From Plectrocnemia conspersa (taxonomy: Eukaryota; Arthropoda; Insecta; Trichoptera; Polycentropodidae): DNA of 64,000 nt. The notes beneath the pieces are model-generated. The model did no database searches. It saw only the letters and a list, made by a program, of their open reading frames with translations, and had not been told where the DNA came from. A program made the translations under genes and the position numbers. Location: assembly GCA_009617715.1 (NCBI GenBank), contig VTFK01000116.1:434001-498000 (forward strand), given 5' to 3'. Below are positions 9,701 through 22,176 of this stretch, piece after piece (position 1 is the stretch's first letter; each line of letters starts with the position of its first letter).

Positions 9701-10907
9701 TGCACCCATGCAGGTTTATTTGCAGTACGCGGATCACTCCTTCGTCTGCAGCGCCCTCTCTGCCATGTTGCCGGTATTGGTGGTGCAGGTTGCCGCTTTG
9801 TGGCCTTCGAGGCCGCAGCGGTGGCACTCCTTGCTCCGGTCGTGCGGGTCCGTGCTTGGACGCGACGTGGCCCGTGCCGCGGCACCGGAAGCAGCGCATC
9901 TGGAAATGTGCAACCCGGACTCGGCTGTATATCCAGCCTACGCGGATCCTCCCTAGCGCCACCAGTGAGACGGCTGCCGTCCTGTTCATGACGACGATCG
10001 CTGTCTGGGTCCCCCCGAACGCCGTCCTCATAGATGCGACCTTCGCGTCGGTCGCCTCGATTGCCGCGGCTCGGATGGCTTCGACCACTTCCTCCGCGTT
10101 GGTTCCTCCGTCGAGGTCTCGGAGGGCGACGCGCATCTGGGGCACCAGTCGACGTGCTTGCGCTCCTTCTCCGAGCGTCGCTTGGATCGCGGTCATCAGC
10201 TCTTCCGTCTTCTTTGAGCCGCGCTTCATCTCGAGGAGGACCTCCCCGCTCCTCGTCTGCCTTATCCGACTGACATCCGCCGTTGATTCGGGGGATGTCA
10301 CTCCCTTCCGGATGGCACGGATTGCATCCGCAAAGGACAGAGGTCCCGTCTTCACAGCGATCGCCTCGTTTCGCGGGCCAGCTGTAGCACTCTTCGCCTG
10401 AGGGGTGCCTTTCTTCTTCGTCGCAGCTGCATTCCTCGACGATGGGGTCGTTGTCGTCCTGGAGGTCTTCTTCTTCGCCGCAACCGTCTTCGCCGGTTCG
10501 GCCTTCGCCGGGGCTAGGCCTCTCGGCGCCGTCTTCTTCATGTTTTTTTTCCCCTTGGTGGCTGGTACCTGCTGCCACTCTGAGGCGCAGGGCGTTTTCT
10601 CTTTTAGGGACGTCGCCAACGCAGGTACCGCGGCAGCCGCAGGGGGAGCGGCGGCCGCGGACGCGATGGCCGCCGGAGACTTGCCCACCGCCGAGGAGGC
10701 AGCGGCTGCGGATGATCCCACGGCAGACCCTGCTGGCGCCGCGCATGACACAGATGTCCGCGGCCCGACGATTGACTCCAAGCCAACGAGCGCACGCTTG
10801 GCCCTGATGACATGTTCTTGGAGTTTTAAATGCACAGTGCGGTGCTCCTTTATGAAATCCTCCATGGCCACGATTGCGCTCCTCAGCTCTCTCATCTGTT
10901 CCCGCAT
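6786..10907 (-). CDS. R1-type gag-pol frame: damaged gag fused to endonuclease and reverse transcriptase
   Basis: One open frame of 1,373 codons ending in TGA. Residues 1-330 are gag-like: a charged N-terminus, then Ala/Pro/Lys-rich low complexity. A first zinc knuckle (C339-x2-C342-x4-H347) lacks its last Cys: residue 352 is His. From about residue 393 the frame is pol: an AP-type endonuclease (LQINLHGC, GDFNAKAPEWG near 508, SDHMYVEFE near 587), reverse transcriptase (YRPLCMLDGAGKLFERV near 870, GFRPGRSTIDAI, ALDVRNAFNSANW, VPQGSVLGPSL, FADD at 1037-1040, YLGVQID near 1111), and a C-terminal zinc motif ECLHC...EHTLFGC near 1302-1321. All catalytic landmarks are intact with no stop. In related elements gag and pol are separate overlapping frames; here a two-base loss joins them (see the entry at 9734-9853). 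Enzyme activity is plausible but untested. Confidence 0.88.
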   Translation of the reverse strand: MREQMRELRSAIVAMEDFIKEHRTVHLKLQEHVIRAKRALVGLESIVGPRTSVSCAAPAGSAVGSSAAAASSAVGKSPAAIASAAAAPPAAAAVPALATSLKEKTPCASEWQQVPATKGKKNMKKTAPRGLAPAKAEPAKTVAAKKKTSRTTTTPSSRNAAATKKKGTPQAKSATAGPRNEAIAVKTGPLSFADAIRAIRKGVTSPESTADVSRIRQTRSGEVLLEMKRGSKKTEELMTAIQATLGEGAQARRLVPQMRVALRDLDGGTNAEEVVEAIRAAAIEATDAKVASMRTAFGGTQTAIVVMNRTAAVSLVALGRIRVGWIYSRVRVAHFQMRCFRCRGTGHVASKHGPARPEQGVPPLRPRRPQSGNLHHQYRQHGREGAADEGVIRVLQINLHGCRSAQDLMLQTVGERHTDVVLASEQYRHDQHRWYAGAECRCAVYVPSARLREAAVGTADGEGFAWVELEGIRLYSCYYSPNSPIDAFAADLSRLADDISSSRLPVVVAGDFNAKAPEWGSALTDRRGALLAETASQLHLHTANIGNALTFRRGDTGSVLDVTFTSASIAHRLTGWRVLEDVYSASDHMYVEFELMTQTLRPRPPLSQSGWASRKLDVELLDEAVAVRRDAVIDAARDGTSSEQIVETFNGLLRQCCDASMPRRKGTPRRPVYWWTEEIANLRRECLMARRKAQRRHGDANLREAYKQARRALKIAISVSKSRCWDELCATLKEDPWGTPYRLVRGKLRKATVDPYLEDEDNMERIVDGLFPQHPEETWSSCEIDSVDELNTHTPFTEEEVAAAAKRISVRKAPGPDCVPNAVVRRIATMDPQLLTAVYNACLQAGTFGTSWKRQRLVLIPKKKGAPPGPSAYRPLCMLDGAGKLFERVILQRLQSVLENETSGLSDRQHGFRPGRSTIDAIKRVVSKVRDAWQGSLGASRHAMMIALDVRNAFNSANWGLTVKALTAKKTPAYLVRLIESYFTNRVLEYEIGGEKRSRRVTAGVPQGSVLGPSLWNAMYDELLRLEMPDGVELVAFADDVAVVATAKRLTQLQQVVEEALQAIQSWMARVGLALATEKTEAVFFTRRRRLQPPRIAIDGFEVPFKREIRYLGVQIDDKLRFVRHAEAAAAKAARVAEDLARLMPNIGGPRQNRRRLYNEVVHSVLLYGAPIWAQAMIIEKARLSLARVQRRSLLRVASAYRTVSEDAVLALCGTPPLDLLALERQAIYNGCEKVAARAATVTEWQRRWDASTKGRWTHRLIGDLSAWVGRKHGELSYHLTQGMTGHGCFGIYLKRIGKAASAECLHCNAGEDDDAEHTLFGCSAWAADRIALERIIGRSATVDTMVQSMLLNRSCYEAWTNFVSAVMRKKKS
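9734..9853 (-). pseudogene. Displaced C-terminus of R1 gag with second zinc knuckle
   Basis: In the frame shifted relative to the long open frame, the same DNA encodes a clean second CCHC knuckle, CHRCGLEGHKAATC, then a short tail and a TGA stop at 9736-9734. This is the expected end of an R1-type gag. The shift lies exactly where the last Cys codon of knuckle 1 should be: after the Lys codon at 9857-9855 only its final C remains, so two bases are missing. Supplying two bases there would put both knuckles and the gag stop in one frame. Seen directly; the ancestral arrangement is inferred. Confidence 0.8.
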
Positions 10908-10939
10908 GTTTTTATTCCTCGGGAAACAGAAAAACCAAG

Positions 10940-11170
10940 AAAAACCCTGATGTCTCCTTTGGTGTCAGGAAAAACCCGGAAAATCCTCGGAAAATCCCGG
11001 GAAAATCCGGGAAATCCCGGAAAATCGGGAAAGCCTCCTAAGATTTTGCGAGGCAAAGAAGTCGCTCGGAAAATTTAGCCGGAAAAGCCGGAAAATCCAG
11101 GAAATCCCAAAGCCTTCCCAAATGTCGGGAAAGCTCGGAAAAATCCCGGAAAAACCAGGAAAAGCTTACC
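10940..11170. repeat. Short-period GGAAAA/CCGG repeats in the LINE 5' UTR
   Basis: Around fifteen variants of GGAAAATCCCGG, GGGAAATCCCGG and GGAAAAGCCGG lie in tandem-like array. Short 5' UTR repeats can act as promoter units in non-LTR elements; here that is only a possibility. Confidence 0.65.
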
Positions 11171-11226
11171 TTCGGCTTTTCGCCTCGTGATTCCTAGGTC
11201 GCTGGTCTCAACTAAGAAAAAATATT

Positions 11227-14200
11227 TAGTTTTTCTTAGACATTATTTTTTTATTTGATTTTTGCATATATATAATAAATATTAAAAATATAAAAGCAAA
11301 CAGACATAAATTATACGTCATCTATTTTTATATATTTTAATGTGCCCACCCTAATTTTAAGAAGTACTTATTTTTATTTAGAACATGGATATCTAAATAT
11401 AGCTAAATTTTGGGCTACACTTAAGCGCGCCTTTCTCGATATTTTTTACTGTCGCATTTTATGGCCTCCGATATAACGTCTCGCGCGAATTTATCTTTCT
11501 TTCCCGAATTCGCAATCGGTTCAAAGTCTTCGCGCCTGCCTTTGTTGCGATCGAAAAAATGGCTACCGAAGTAAAAAAAAACACCAGTATCAGTATGTCT
11601 TCCGTTTTTTTTAAACGTCAACGATGCTTGAAATCTGTTTAATGGCGCCTGAAAGAGGCCCGTTCGCTTCGCTACAGTCAAATTTTCTGTGAAGAAGTGA
11701 TAAAAATTTATCGAAAATATCATTACGGAGCCCCTCTATATACCGATATAATGCTTATATTAAAATTATGCCTATCTTCATGGTACATAATCCTGTGCGA
11801 AGAAAAATTAATATCGAAAAGATCGATGTTAATGGGAAACACCACCACAAGTTAATATTTTTATACTTTCTAAAAACGACTTTTATTTTAATAAATTACA
11901 CCTAAATCCAATAAAAATAAATTTATAAAATCAATTCATATTTACTCATGTGTGTATTTAGAACCAACACATATTTAGAAATGTTATTTTAAATTTTAAT
12001 TCAATCAATATTTGTCAGTAAAAGAAAAATAATTCTTCAAAGAAAAGCTTCTAATAATATTTTTTTTATAATACTGAAAAAAAAATGTAATATTATTTTT
12101 ATGATAGAATTAAACACATGTTTTGGTATATTCTCAACCGTTTGATTTATAAAGAAAGCACTCCAGTTTCTATGAAAATAATTTAAATAAAGCTATAAAT
12201 AATTGTAAGGAAAATAATATTCTAAAAATAAACGATTAGGAAATAAACCTTTGCTCTGAAAAATTATTAATATAACTCGAATGAATTAATGTGAAATTTT
12301 CGTATATCAAAGGAGTTAAAATGTAAAGCAATATATTAACAATTTTTACTATATTATTATTTATTCTATTCTTAATTTTAGTTTAATATCTTTATGTATT
12401 ATATGTTCCTTATCTAATTGAAAATGTTGATTCTAACGATTTCACTTTATTTTAAGACAAAACTTATAGAATATCTTCAATATTTTTAAAACAATTTTTT
12501 GTATTATAAATACAGTGTTTAAAAAAATATATAACTGTTTATTGAATATTTATATTTGTCAGTATTTATTAAAATTAAAATGATTTGTCAGTATTCATTA
12601 AAATTAAAATGACGTTTAAAGAATCTTAATTGCATAACCAAATAAATCTTACTTTCTTCAACAATAATTATATTAGATTTAATATTTTCTAAATATTAGA
12701 AATGTACTGATTGTTTAGATTAGGTAATTTAAATACATTTCTACAGCTATATAATTATTTAATATAACTAATATAAAAGATTAGATTTCTAAATAGTGGC
12801 TTTTAAAATAAAAATATAATAATATTTTAATTATGCATAACTAAAATATATAATTTCCTAAATATAGTACTATAAATTAGTTATATATGACAGTATCTAT
12901 GAGTTGAAGTAGCTCATAGAGCTCATAGAATCATTCCAACATTTATTTGTAAGATTATGAAAGTCTAGGAAAAGCATATTCATGATGCTTGATTAGAATT
13001 ATATGTATATTTTATTGACTAACAATATCACATACACAATAGAAGTTAAAAAACAGAGATTTTATTTGAGATTCGAACGCAGGTCTTTCGTGAATTAATC
13101 GTTGACCATAGTACTTGTCTATCGTTCTGATAAATACATAGTTATGAGTAAAAATATGCAAGTTTATGAAATAAATATTTATTTTCAATAAAAAATAAAA
13201 AATATTCAATTAAAATTCTATATACAAAAACCGTATTTTTTATTAAAGAAAAATCTTTAATTAAAATAGTTTTTAATAATTTAAAATAAATATTGTGTAA
13301 CATAAAAGTTGTAGCTCAGTTAAGAGATATCTTTTAAAAAATATTTAATATAAAAAAAGAATATTGGATTAAAAAAATAAAATTAGGAAAAATATTTCTT
13401 AAAATTCACTAAATGAAATTGAAAAAATTGTAGTTCTACTTAAAATAATTGTAGAAAAAAAGTAAATGACCAAAATTGTATATAGTAGTACTAAAGTGCA
13501 AAACTTTTTTTTCGATCGTTAATGTTTTTTTTTTCTTCAAAACTTTTTTGGATATCGTCAATGTCATTTATAAAATCTACTTTTTCAACCATCATAACAT
13601 TTTGTCTAAACTTGTTTTTGGCTCTAGATTATACTTTTGATTTTTTTAAATAGAAGCAGGTTTTATACATATACTATATTATAACACATACAATTACATA
13701 CTAAATTAAAAAAAAGTGTTTAAGAAGTCCATAGACATAAAAGTAAATTTAAAGCTTAAAAAAAGATCTAAAACATACATAATATAAAATAAAATAGAAC
13801 TGAAATTTTACTTAGTTTATAAACATGAAATAAAGCCTAAACGTCGGTACTGTAAAATTACCTTCATTGCAATATTATTAGTGAGCAACCCTCTTTCGTG
13901 TAATTTTATGTCGTTTATACATATATGTACATATTGTGTATATACAAAATATATGCCCAATATTCTTAGTCATATCTGTGCCATATTGTCAATTTTGAAG
14001 TTAGCGATGAGCGAAAGGACACGAATATTAAGTTGTCAACCTTTGTCAAGTGAATAATATCGCAAGGGTCTAAATGCCAATCCCTCAGGTTTGTCGGTCA
14101 ATTCTGGAGACCCAAAGCCGCTAAACTGTTCCTTTGACGATTGCCTAGACACACTCGAGACTGGTAAAAGTTTAAACCTTTGTCCGTAAGACACGTTCGA

Positions 14201-14729
14201 CATTTGCGGGTTTATCGATATATGTTTGGTTCGAGTATGTAATTTTGAGCTCTATATTGTTGAATCAATGATTAGGACTTATCAATGTCACAAACATTCC
14301 AAACTGAATTATATATGTATATTTATCGTAGAATTTTAGTATGAGGCTAAACGAAAAATATTAGTGAGGAACATTGACAAATATATTCATAAAGATCTGG
14401 AGAGCAAAGATAAAATAAACTTACAATTTATATAAAATATTATCTTTAGCAATAAGGAGACTAGAAGGTTTATAACATTTTGTAAAAATAGTTCAATATA
14501 TATAAAATATATTTTAAATGTTGTTAAAGAATAGTAGAATAACAATTTTATGACAGTATAAAATTTATTTGATAAAGTTGTCGTTTTATTTAATTTTTGT
14601 TTTTGACTCAAATGTATTTAATTTGCTTCTAACAAAAATAATCTTAGAGAGTGATGGGTCTTTTGACTGATAATTTGAAAAATGCATTGATAAAATCGAT
14701 AATTTTGTTCTCAGAAACATTCCTTGTTT
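11227..14729. other. AT-rich intron without genes
   Basis: About 3.5 kb of AT-rich sequence. It holds a 29-bp tandem duplication (12555-12612) and somewhat CpG-richer sequence at 11420-11660 and 13960-14240. I see no supported gene or RNA. Confidence 0.5.
12555..12612 (+). repeat. 29-bp tandem duplication
   Basis: Two adjacent copies beginning TTTGTCAGTAT and differing by one T/C change. Confidence 0.8.
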
Positions 14730-14939
14730 ATTTAAGCCAGGGTTTCCCAAACTTTTTCAGCGACGGAACACTTGGCAAATCCGAAAATTTTGGCGGAACA
14801 CTTAGCTTATTTTTTAGGTTGGGTAATTCATAATAGTATAAATAAAAATTTAAGAAGTGTTATTAAATTTATTTAATAAACATAAAAATACAAATAAATA
14901 AAACTCTTAATGACTTTGATGATTTTGGGTTCTTAAATT

Positions 14940-16730
<1,791 letters not shown>

Positions 16731-17189
16731 AGTTTTTGGATTATTTTCTTCTTCGATGTAGACGTATCAGTAAAAGTATTTGGCCTTTCTTTCGTCAAAT
16801 TTCCTGTTTTCAATCAAAGATCCATGGGTAGTTTTTGAATAATATGTAAATTCTGTAATATTTTTTTTTGTCAAAATGTAAAAAAATCTGTAGCAATCAG
16901 ACTAAATTAATGTATAAGAAAATCGATTTATTTTTATGCAAACTTTATTTAATTCATTTACATTTCCAAAAGTATACACCAAATCTTGTTTTAACGCAAT
17001 AAATTAGTTTCAGGAATTAACACGTAGAATTAAAACGCGTAAAAAATTATCCGCAATAACTTTTTGTAAATTTGACAGATTGGATCCCAAGATTGAAAAA
17101 TCTTGTATAAAAATCACGTATCACATAAGTGAATTTGCGTAAATTAATCGTGTAAAAAGTGGCATTCGTAGCACCAAAAAATTGCATAA

Positions 17190-17282
17190 AAGTGACATCA
17201 CATAAATAAAATTCTCATAACAAGCACTAATCAAAGCACTAAGTGACATCACATAAATAAAATTCTCATAACAAGCACTAAT
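17190..17282 (+). repeat. 51-bp tandem duplication inside hAT
   Basis: AAGTGACATCACATAAATAA through GCACTAAT occurs at 17190-17231 and again at 17241-17282 without change, period 51. Confidence 0.9.
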
Positions 17283-17593
17283 ATTGTGTGATTAATTAAC
17301 AAAAAAAATATTGTTTAAATTCGGTCAAATTTTAAAGTTAAAAAAAAACAACACTGACATATGAAACTTTTCCCTCCAGAATTTATACACATCAATGTTG
17401 AATATTTAACACATATTTTTAAGTTTCTTTATCAGATTTATGAACAATTTTTATGTATTAGCGAGACTAACGATATTTTTAATCTACTCTAATTTTTTGT
17501 GAAATATCTATTTAGGCTCCGCGGAACACCTATTTTGGATCCGCGGAACACCAGTGTTCCGCGGAACATAGTTTGGGAAACCATGATTTAAGC

Positions 17594-18989
17594 AATTTAT
17601 AATAATTATGGAAGGCTTGAAATGATCTTAATATAATTTATCAGCACTGAATTGTGATAAAAAAAACCTAGACGTACGAATTATTAAATTACAAAAAATA
17701 TAAATTATTTTAAAATACAACAGTGACAATTCTGGCCGTAAATTTTTATAAAGTTGTTGTGTGTCGATTTGGCTTTTACTGGATACGAGTTCAGGTCCAA
17801 ACTTTCATATATTTTAAAGTCAAAAGTGCAGTGGAAGTGAGACCTTTTCACGACCGTATTCCGGTTTATATGTACTTAAGAAACTGGAAGGAGATCAGTG
17901 GTTATCCTTTTTCCAGATCCTTAATAAATTATATTTTTTTTGGGTTTGATAAAAATTTATGTTTTCTCTGATATTATATTATTAGACTGTTTTAGCCGTT
18001 TAAATAAACATTTCATCCCGAGAAATAAAAGGAGATGAAAAATCTTCTTCTTTTCTAACATTTGTGATTTAAGTAGTAATACAATAGAATCTCTGTTTTT
18101 AACTGTTACCAAATTCATTAAATTCTGGGTTGCATTAATCTGGCTACGAATAAAGTACCTCTTAAAAACAATATTGTACTAGCCCATTTTTTTGTTTAAC
18201 AAATTGTGATTAATTTTATAAGGGGCGTATTCTTTTTTCATTTGTGACGTTCACATTAAATCCCGTTTTAGCATTAATTGTGGCGTACAGAAAATAAATC
18301 GTTTCATTGTCATTTAAAATTATTTTTTTTATAGGCCGCTAAAATGCAGTTTTTAACTGTACTAAAATAAATATTTAAAGAATCCTGTACAAAAATTAAT
18401 TATGTACACTTTTTGGACCATAATCAAACATGTTTTGCAATCATTAATAACAATAATAAATTTAAGGCATCAATGGCAGATCACAAAAGTTGTAGGAGAC
18501 AAACAAAAACTAAATATAAGACAGTTATTTAAGAATTATCAAATTATTTTATAGCAAAAATACAGTATCTGCGACAGAACCAACAAACTACCCTCTTTGA
18601 AAAGCAGTAAAAAAGTCACTGCGAGAATCACGCGAGAAAAAATTAATGCTAAAAGATGGAAAACTATTGCTCACTTTTTATATTATTCCGATAATGCAAC
18701 ATCAGATTACCTATTATTTAGGTCTCTTAGGTAAAAAAGTAATAGTGTAAGTGAAGATTTAATATTTATTTCTGAATATTTAAACTCACAGCTAATCAAC
18801 TTTTAAAATTGTGAGATTAAAAACTGTGTGGCGACCACACATATAGGCACATTTAGAAGAGCGATTGTCTCATTGTTAATGACCGTGACCAAAAACGTTC
18901 ATTTATTGTTCTTTTTATAAAAATCTTACTATTTTGAAAAATCTGCGTATTTTAAATATTAAATAAAACTAAAAACAATTTGAATTCAA
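17594..18989. other. Intron without genes
   Basis: About 1.4 kb of AT-rich intron downstream of the hAT element. The frame at 17723-17971 has no recognisable content. Nothing else seen. Confidence 0.4.
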
Positions 18990-19625
18990 ACTCATTTACA
19001 ACGCTAGATAAAATTCATCGAAAGCCTTAAAATCTTTACGGTCGGTCGTAAAGACAGATTGTGGGTTATTCTTAGACTATAACGACTCATAATTATTCAT
19101 ACGTTTCGAGCGTCTTAATATTTTATTAGGCGGTCGTTACGCAATTTATTTACGGTACGTAACGAAACGTAACTCCGGTACGTGAAAAATTGATTCGAAG
19201 TCAAAAGCGCATTCATAAAATTACGATTGTAATAATGTCCCGCCCTCTTGCTTGATTTACGACTACATCATCGGATATTAAACGGTGTATTCATATTCGC
19301 TTAATAATCGTGGCCCGAAACGAAAGCCGTAAAATAAATACACATTTCTGGCGGGGTAGATTCGTGAGGGTTGTTATAGCAATAAACTTTGCTGGAAATA
19401 GTTTTTTATTGATGGAGCACGGTCCTCGGCGAAACATTTGCCGTTTGTCTTTATTGGATATCACTCTTTATGTATGCATGCATATAAAACGGCAACATGG
19501 CCACCATCCAATATGGACGACGATAACATCTTTCCGAAATTATACGTTTTCCAATAAAGCGGTTATTTATCGGCAACTGGCAGGCGTTTGCTACGCGCGA
19601 CAAACGTTCGACGGAAGAAAATGAA
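18990..19625. other. CpG-richer unique island in intron
   Basis: Low-repeat stretch with many CpG and inverted GTAACGAAACGTAAC-type motifs (19138-19180). An open frame at 19310-19624 matches no family I know and is probably incidental. Candidate conserved non-coding element. Confidence 0.25.
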
Positions 19626-19904
19626 ATAAAACATATTTTTTTCTAGATAAAGTAGATAGAAATAGTTTACAATAGAAACTACTCATTTAATTGTGTTATT
19701 TTTCATTCGAATACTATATGTGCCAGTTTTATATTTAGCATTTAAATTATATCTACCTGAGCTCTTAAAACTCATATTAAATTTAAAAAACTAAAGCAGT
19801 GTATTTTAAACTCAATGATAATGCTCTACTAAAGAGTTTATCTGTGTAAATTAAGAATCCTAAAAATATTGTTTTTATTCTACTATAAACTACTACTCAT
19901 TCGC

Positions 19905-20560
19905 CATTATGGTAAAGAGATATTATAATTTTTTTACCATATTCAAATAAGCTGAAAATCTCTAAATGGTTTGCTTTACATAGAGGTTTCTTAAAATTGA
20001 ACTGCTTTATATTTTTTTAATTTAAAATATCGAATAAATTATTAATTGCACGTATGAAGGTTACAGTCCCTATACAATCATTAAGACTTTCTAAGCAATA
20101 TTTTTTACAAAATTCTAACGCGTCTGCTACACTATTACTATTATTATGTTGAGTAGCTAATTTCACATTCATTTTTTGATTGTGAAAGTGAATGTGTTTT
20201 TGCAATAATTTGTTGGCAAAGTGCAAGTTTTTTCATCCTGTAATTGATGATGGTATATTATAAAATTATATTTAATATTATTCCTTAAACTATCCCTAAA
20301 TATTTTTATGCATGTGACACAAATCTAAAAAAAGTGCATGGATGCTGAAAAGTAGTTTCAAGATTATTATGTTGTGAATTACAGCCTAAATTTTTAATCA
20401 TAGAAAAGTGGAGCAGGACAACTGTTACACAAACCACATATGTATTGAATTCATGTACTTTTCTTACAAAATAACTGTAATAAATAATCCTTTTATGTGT
20501 CTGATATTCCATCTAATAAAAAATATGCTACCGTTTAAGCACACAATCATAAAACTAGTG
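19905..20560 (-). pseudogene. P-element / THAP9-type transposase remnant
   Basis: Broken minus-strand frames carry consecutive blocks of a P-type transposase: a stretch ending FSMIKNLGCN with HNNLETTFQHP after it (about 20440-20340), a CHMHKNI block corresponding to the usual C-H-M-L-K (about 20310), LHFANKLLQKHIHFHNQKMN and VKLATQ...NSVADALEF (20226-20100), and a VTFIRAINNLFDILN end (about 20060-20017) followed by a weak FKKPLCKANH tail. The order matches the catalytic region of P/THAP9 proteins; the N-terminal THAP domain is not seen. Several frame changes and stops show it is dead. No terminal repeats identified. Confidence 0.75.
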
Positions 20561-21589
20561 CTTCTTTTGCAATCGCTAAGCAATCGCCGTCTATGCCTGT
20601 ACAGTCCGTCCAAGATATGAACGCTCATCGTCACAGTATTGGTGAAAAAATATAATAAGGTGACCATGTGAAATTACAAGTGCAATTAATTTTTACTTTT
20701 TTAATTTAATTTCTTGAGGAAAGTGTAAAATTTCACTTTCAAACTTATTTTGTTTATATTTAACTAAAAAATATTGGAGCAGTTTTGGTATTACTCTCTA
20801 GGTTGAATATCTGTTCAATAAAATATTTTTAAAAATACCAATAGAATATTACAGGAATTGTTTTATTGATTGCAAAATTACATACCATGACAATAATTTA
20901 TAATAAATATATGACACAATATAATTTTGAATTCAATTTCCAACGTATGGTCGACCTACCCTTAAAACAGCCCGGATTTAGTATTGGTAACGTTCTTCTA
21001 TCGGTGTAAACAAATTCGCGAAAAACTGTGTATGTATGCATGCATGCGTACACGCACCCTTATTTCCAGCGCTAACATCTTGAATGGACTATACTCATGT
21101 CTATGTAACCATGAAAACGTTTTTCATCCCACTCGGTAAGTTTTAAATCACGATTTCATCTATAACTAAATTGAGATTTTATTTTTATTGCTTTAAATGC
21201 TTCAAACGTAAACCCTGAATCTCCGTTTAAGTTCTGATACCATTAACCGATGGTTCCTAAGTGAGGCAGGTTAAAATTTAAAGTTTTTCGAACATATTGA
21301 TAAGCTTCAGAAGAATAAAAACTTAGTTAATGAAAACGATCGAACTCGAACTGAATACTTCGCTACTTTTGAATTGTTCTTTCTATTTAAAAAAATTGAC
21401 AACTTTTTGAATCTTGACATTGATGGGAGTTGAGATAATGGTTGGTTTTTAGAGTTTTGTTTTGACTTTTAATGAAAAAAAAACACAATCTGACTTCAAA
21501 CGGTCCAAACAGACGACGCATTTTACAAAAGGCTTCCACGAAGGACGTAAAATATTTTCAAGCCATATTCTCCGCAATTTTGGTTCTAA

Positions 21590-22176
21590 TGCCTGAACTA
21601 TACTCTCTGTAAGTTGTCCAAATCGAAGTTACAACTGAAGTCAGCCGAGACCTACGACTTCGAGTAAGCGATCACACTGCCACAAATTTCATATTTCATT
21701 CACGGCGGCCGTGAATGACGTCCGGAAGGCGGCTTCTGTAACGTACAGCTGGCATATTTGCGCGCGATTGAAAAATGTACTAAATAATCGCAATTTTTAA
21801 ATTGTCATTTTATTAAGTTTGCGTGGGCACTCGCCAATACAATATTAGTGAATACTTTTCAGTCGTATATATTTAATTTACGCAAAATCTTTGTCGGTTT
21901 TCGCAAAATGCCATAAGGCATAAAAATAATACTTCAGAATACGAACATCACATTTGTACTATCTTAGAATTTGTCACCATCGAATCTAAATAAGAATTGG
22001 TTATGGTGTGACATTTATATAAACCGATATAGGAAAATACATAAGGATATTCGAAACGATTTTTTTTAACAAAATCAAGTACCACTAATTATTTAATTTT
22101 ATATGAAAAAAATAACCCACTATATTCTCCGTCTTTGGCTAACCTTGGCCAACTTCCAGAAAGTGTAGTGCAGGCA
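21590..22176. mobile_element. Longer PIF/Harbinger-like MITE of the same family
   Basis: 587-bp element with ends TGCCTGAACTATACTCTCTG and a matching inverted right end (AACTTCCAGAAAGTGTAGTG then CAGGCA), flanked by TAA on both sides (21587-21589, 22177-22179). The last 50 bases resemble those of the 176-bp element at 15498-15673, so they share ends but differ in interior. No transposase frame. Confidence 0.8.

Larger units (their letters stand above)
6597..11211 (-). mobile_element. R1-clade non-LTR retrotransposon (LINE)
   Basis: A block of about 4.6 kb that is strikingly GC-rich against its AT-rich surroundings. On the minus strand it comprises a 5' UTR with short GGAAAA/CCGG-type repeats, gag, pol and a 3' UTR of about 190 nt containing the GGGGAGAGGTTTTAGCCGGT stretch typical of the clade. 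R1-clade membership rests on the LQINLHGCRSAQDL start of the endonuclease and the C-terminal C-x2-C-H-C zinc motif. Flanks CAAAGAAAATATA (6584-6596) and CTAAGAAAAAATATT (11212-11226) resemble an imperfect target-site duplication. It lies in the DIP intron in the sense direction of the host gene. Exact ends are estimates. Confidence 0.85.

Noticed and set aside
6954..10950. Numerous other open frames on both strands inside the R1 element
   Set aside because: They overlap the long gag-pol frame and are by-products of its GC-rich sequence; only the displaced gag end (9853-9734) has recognisable motifs.
11421..11723. 100-codon minus-strand frame
   Set aside because: No recognisable domain; probably chance in a locally less AT-rich stretch.
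13060..13130. Minus-strand B-box-like GCGTTCGAATCTC as a tRNA or SINE
   Set aside because: No matching A box at the right distance and no cloverleaf; too weak to call.
19310..19624. 104-codon plus-strand frame
   Set aside because: Lies in a CpG-richer island; no domain, opposite strand to the host gene, no splice evidence.
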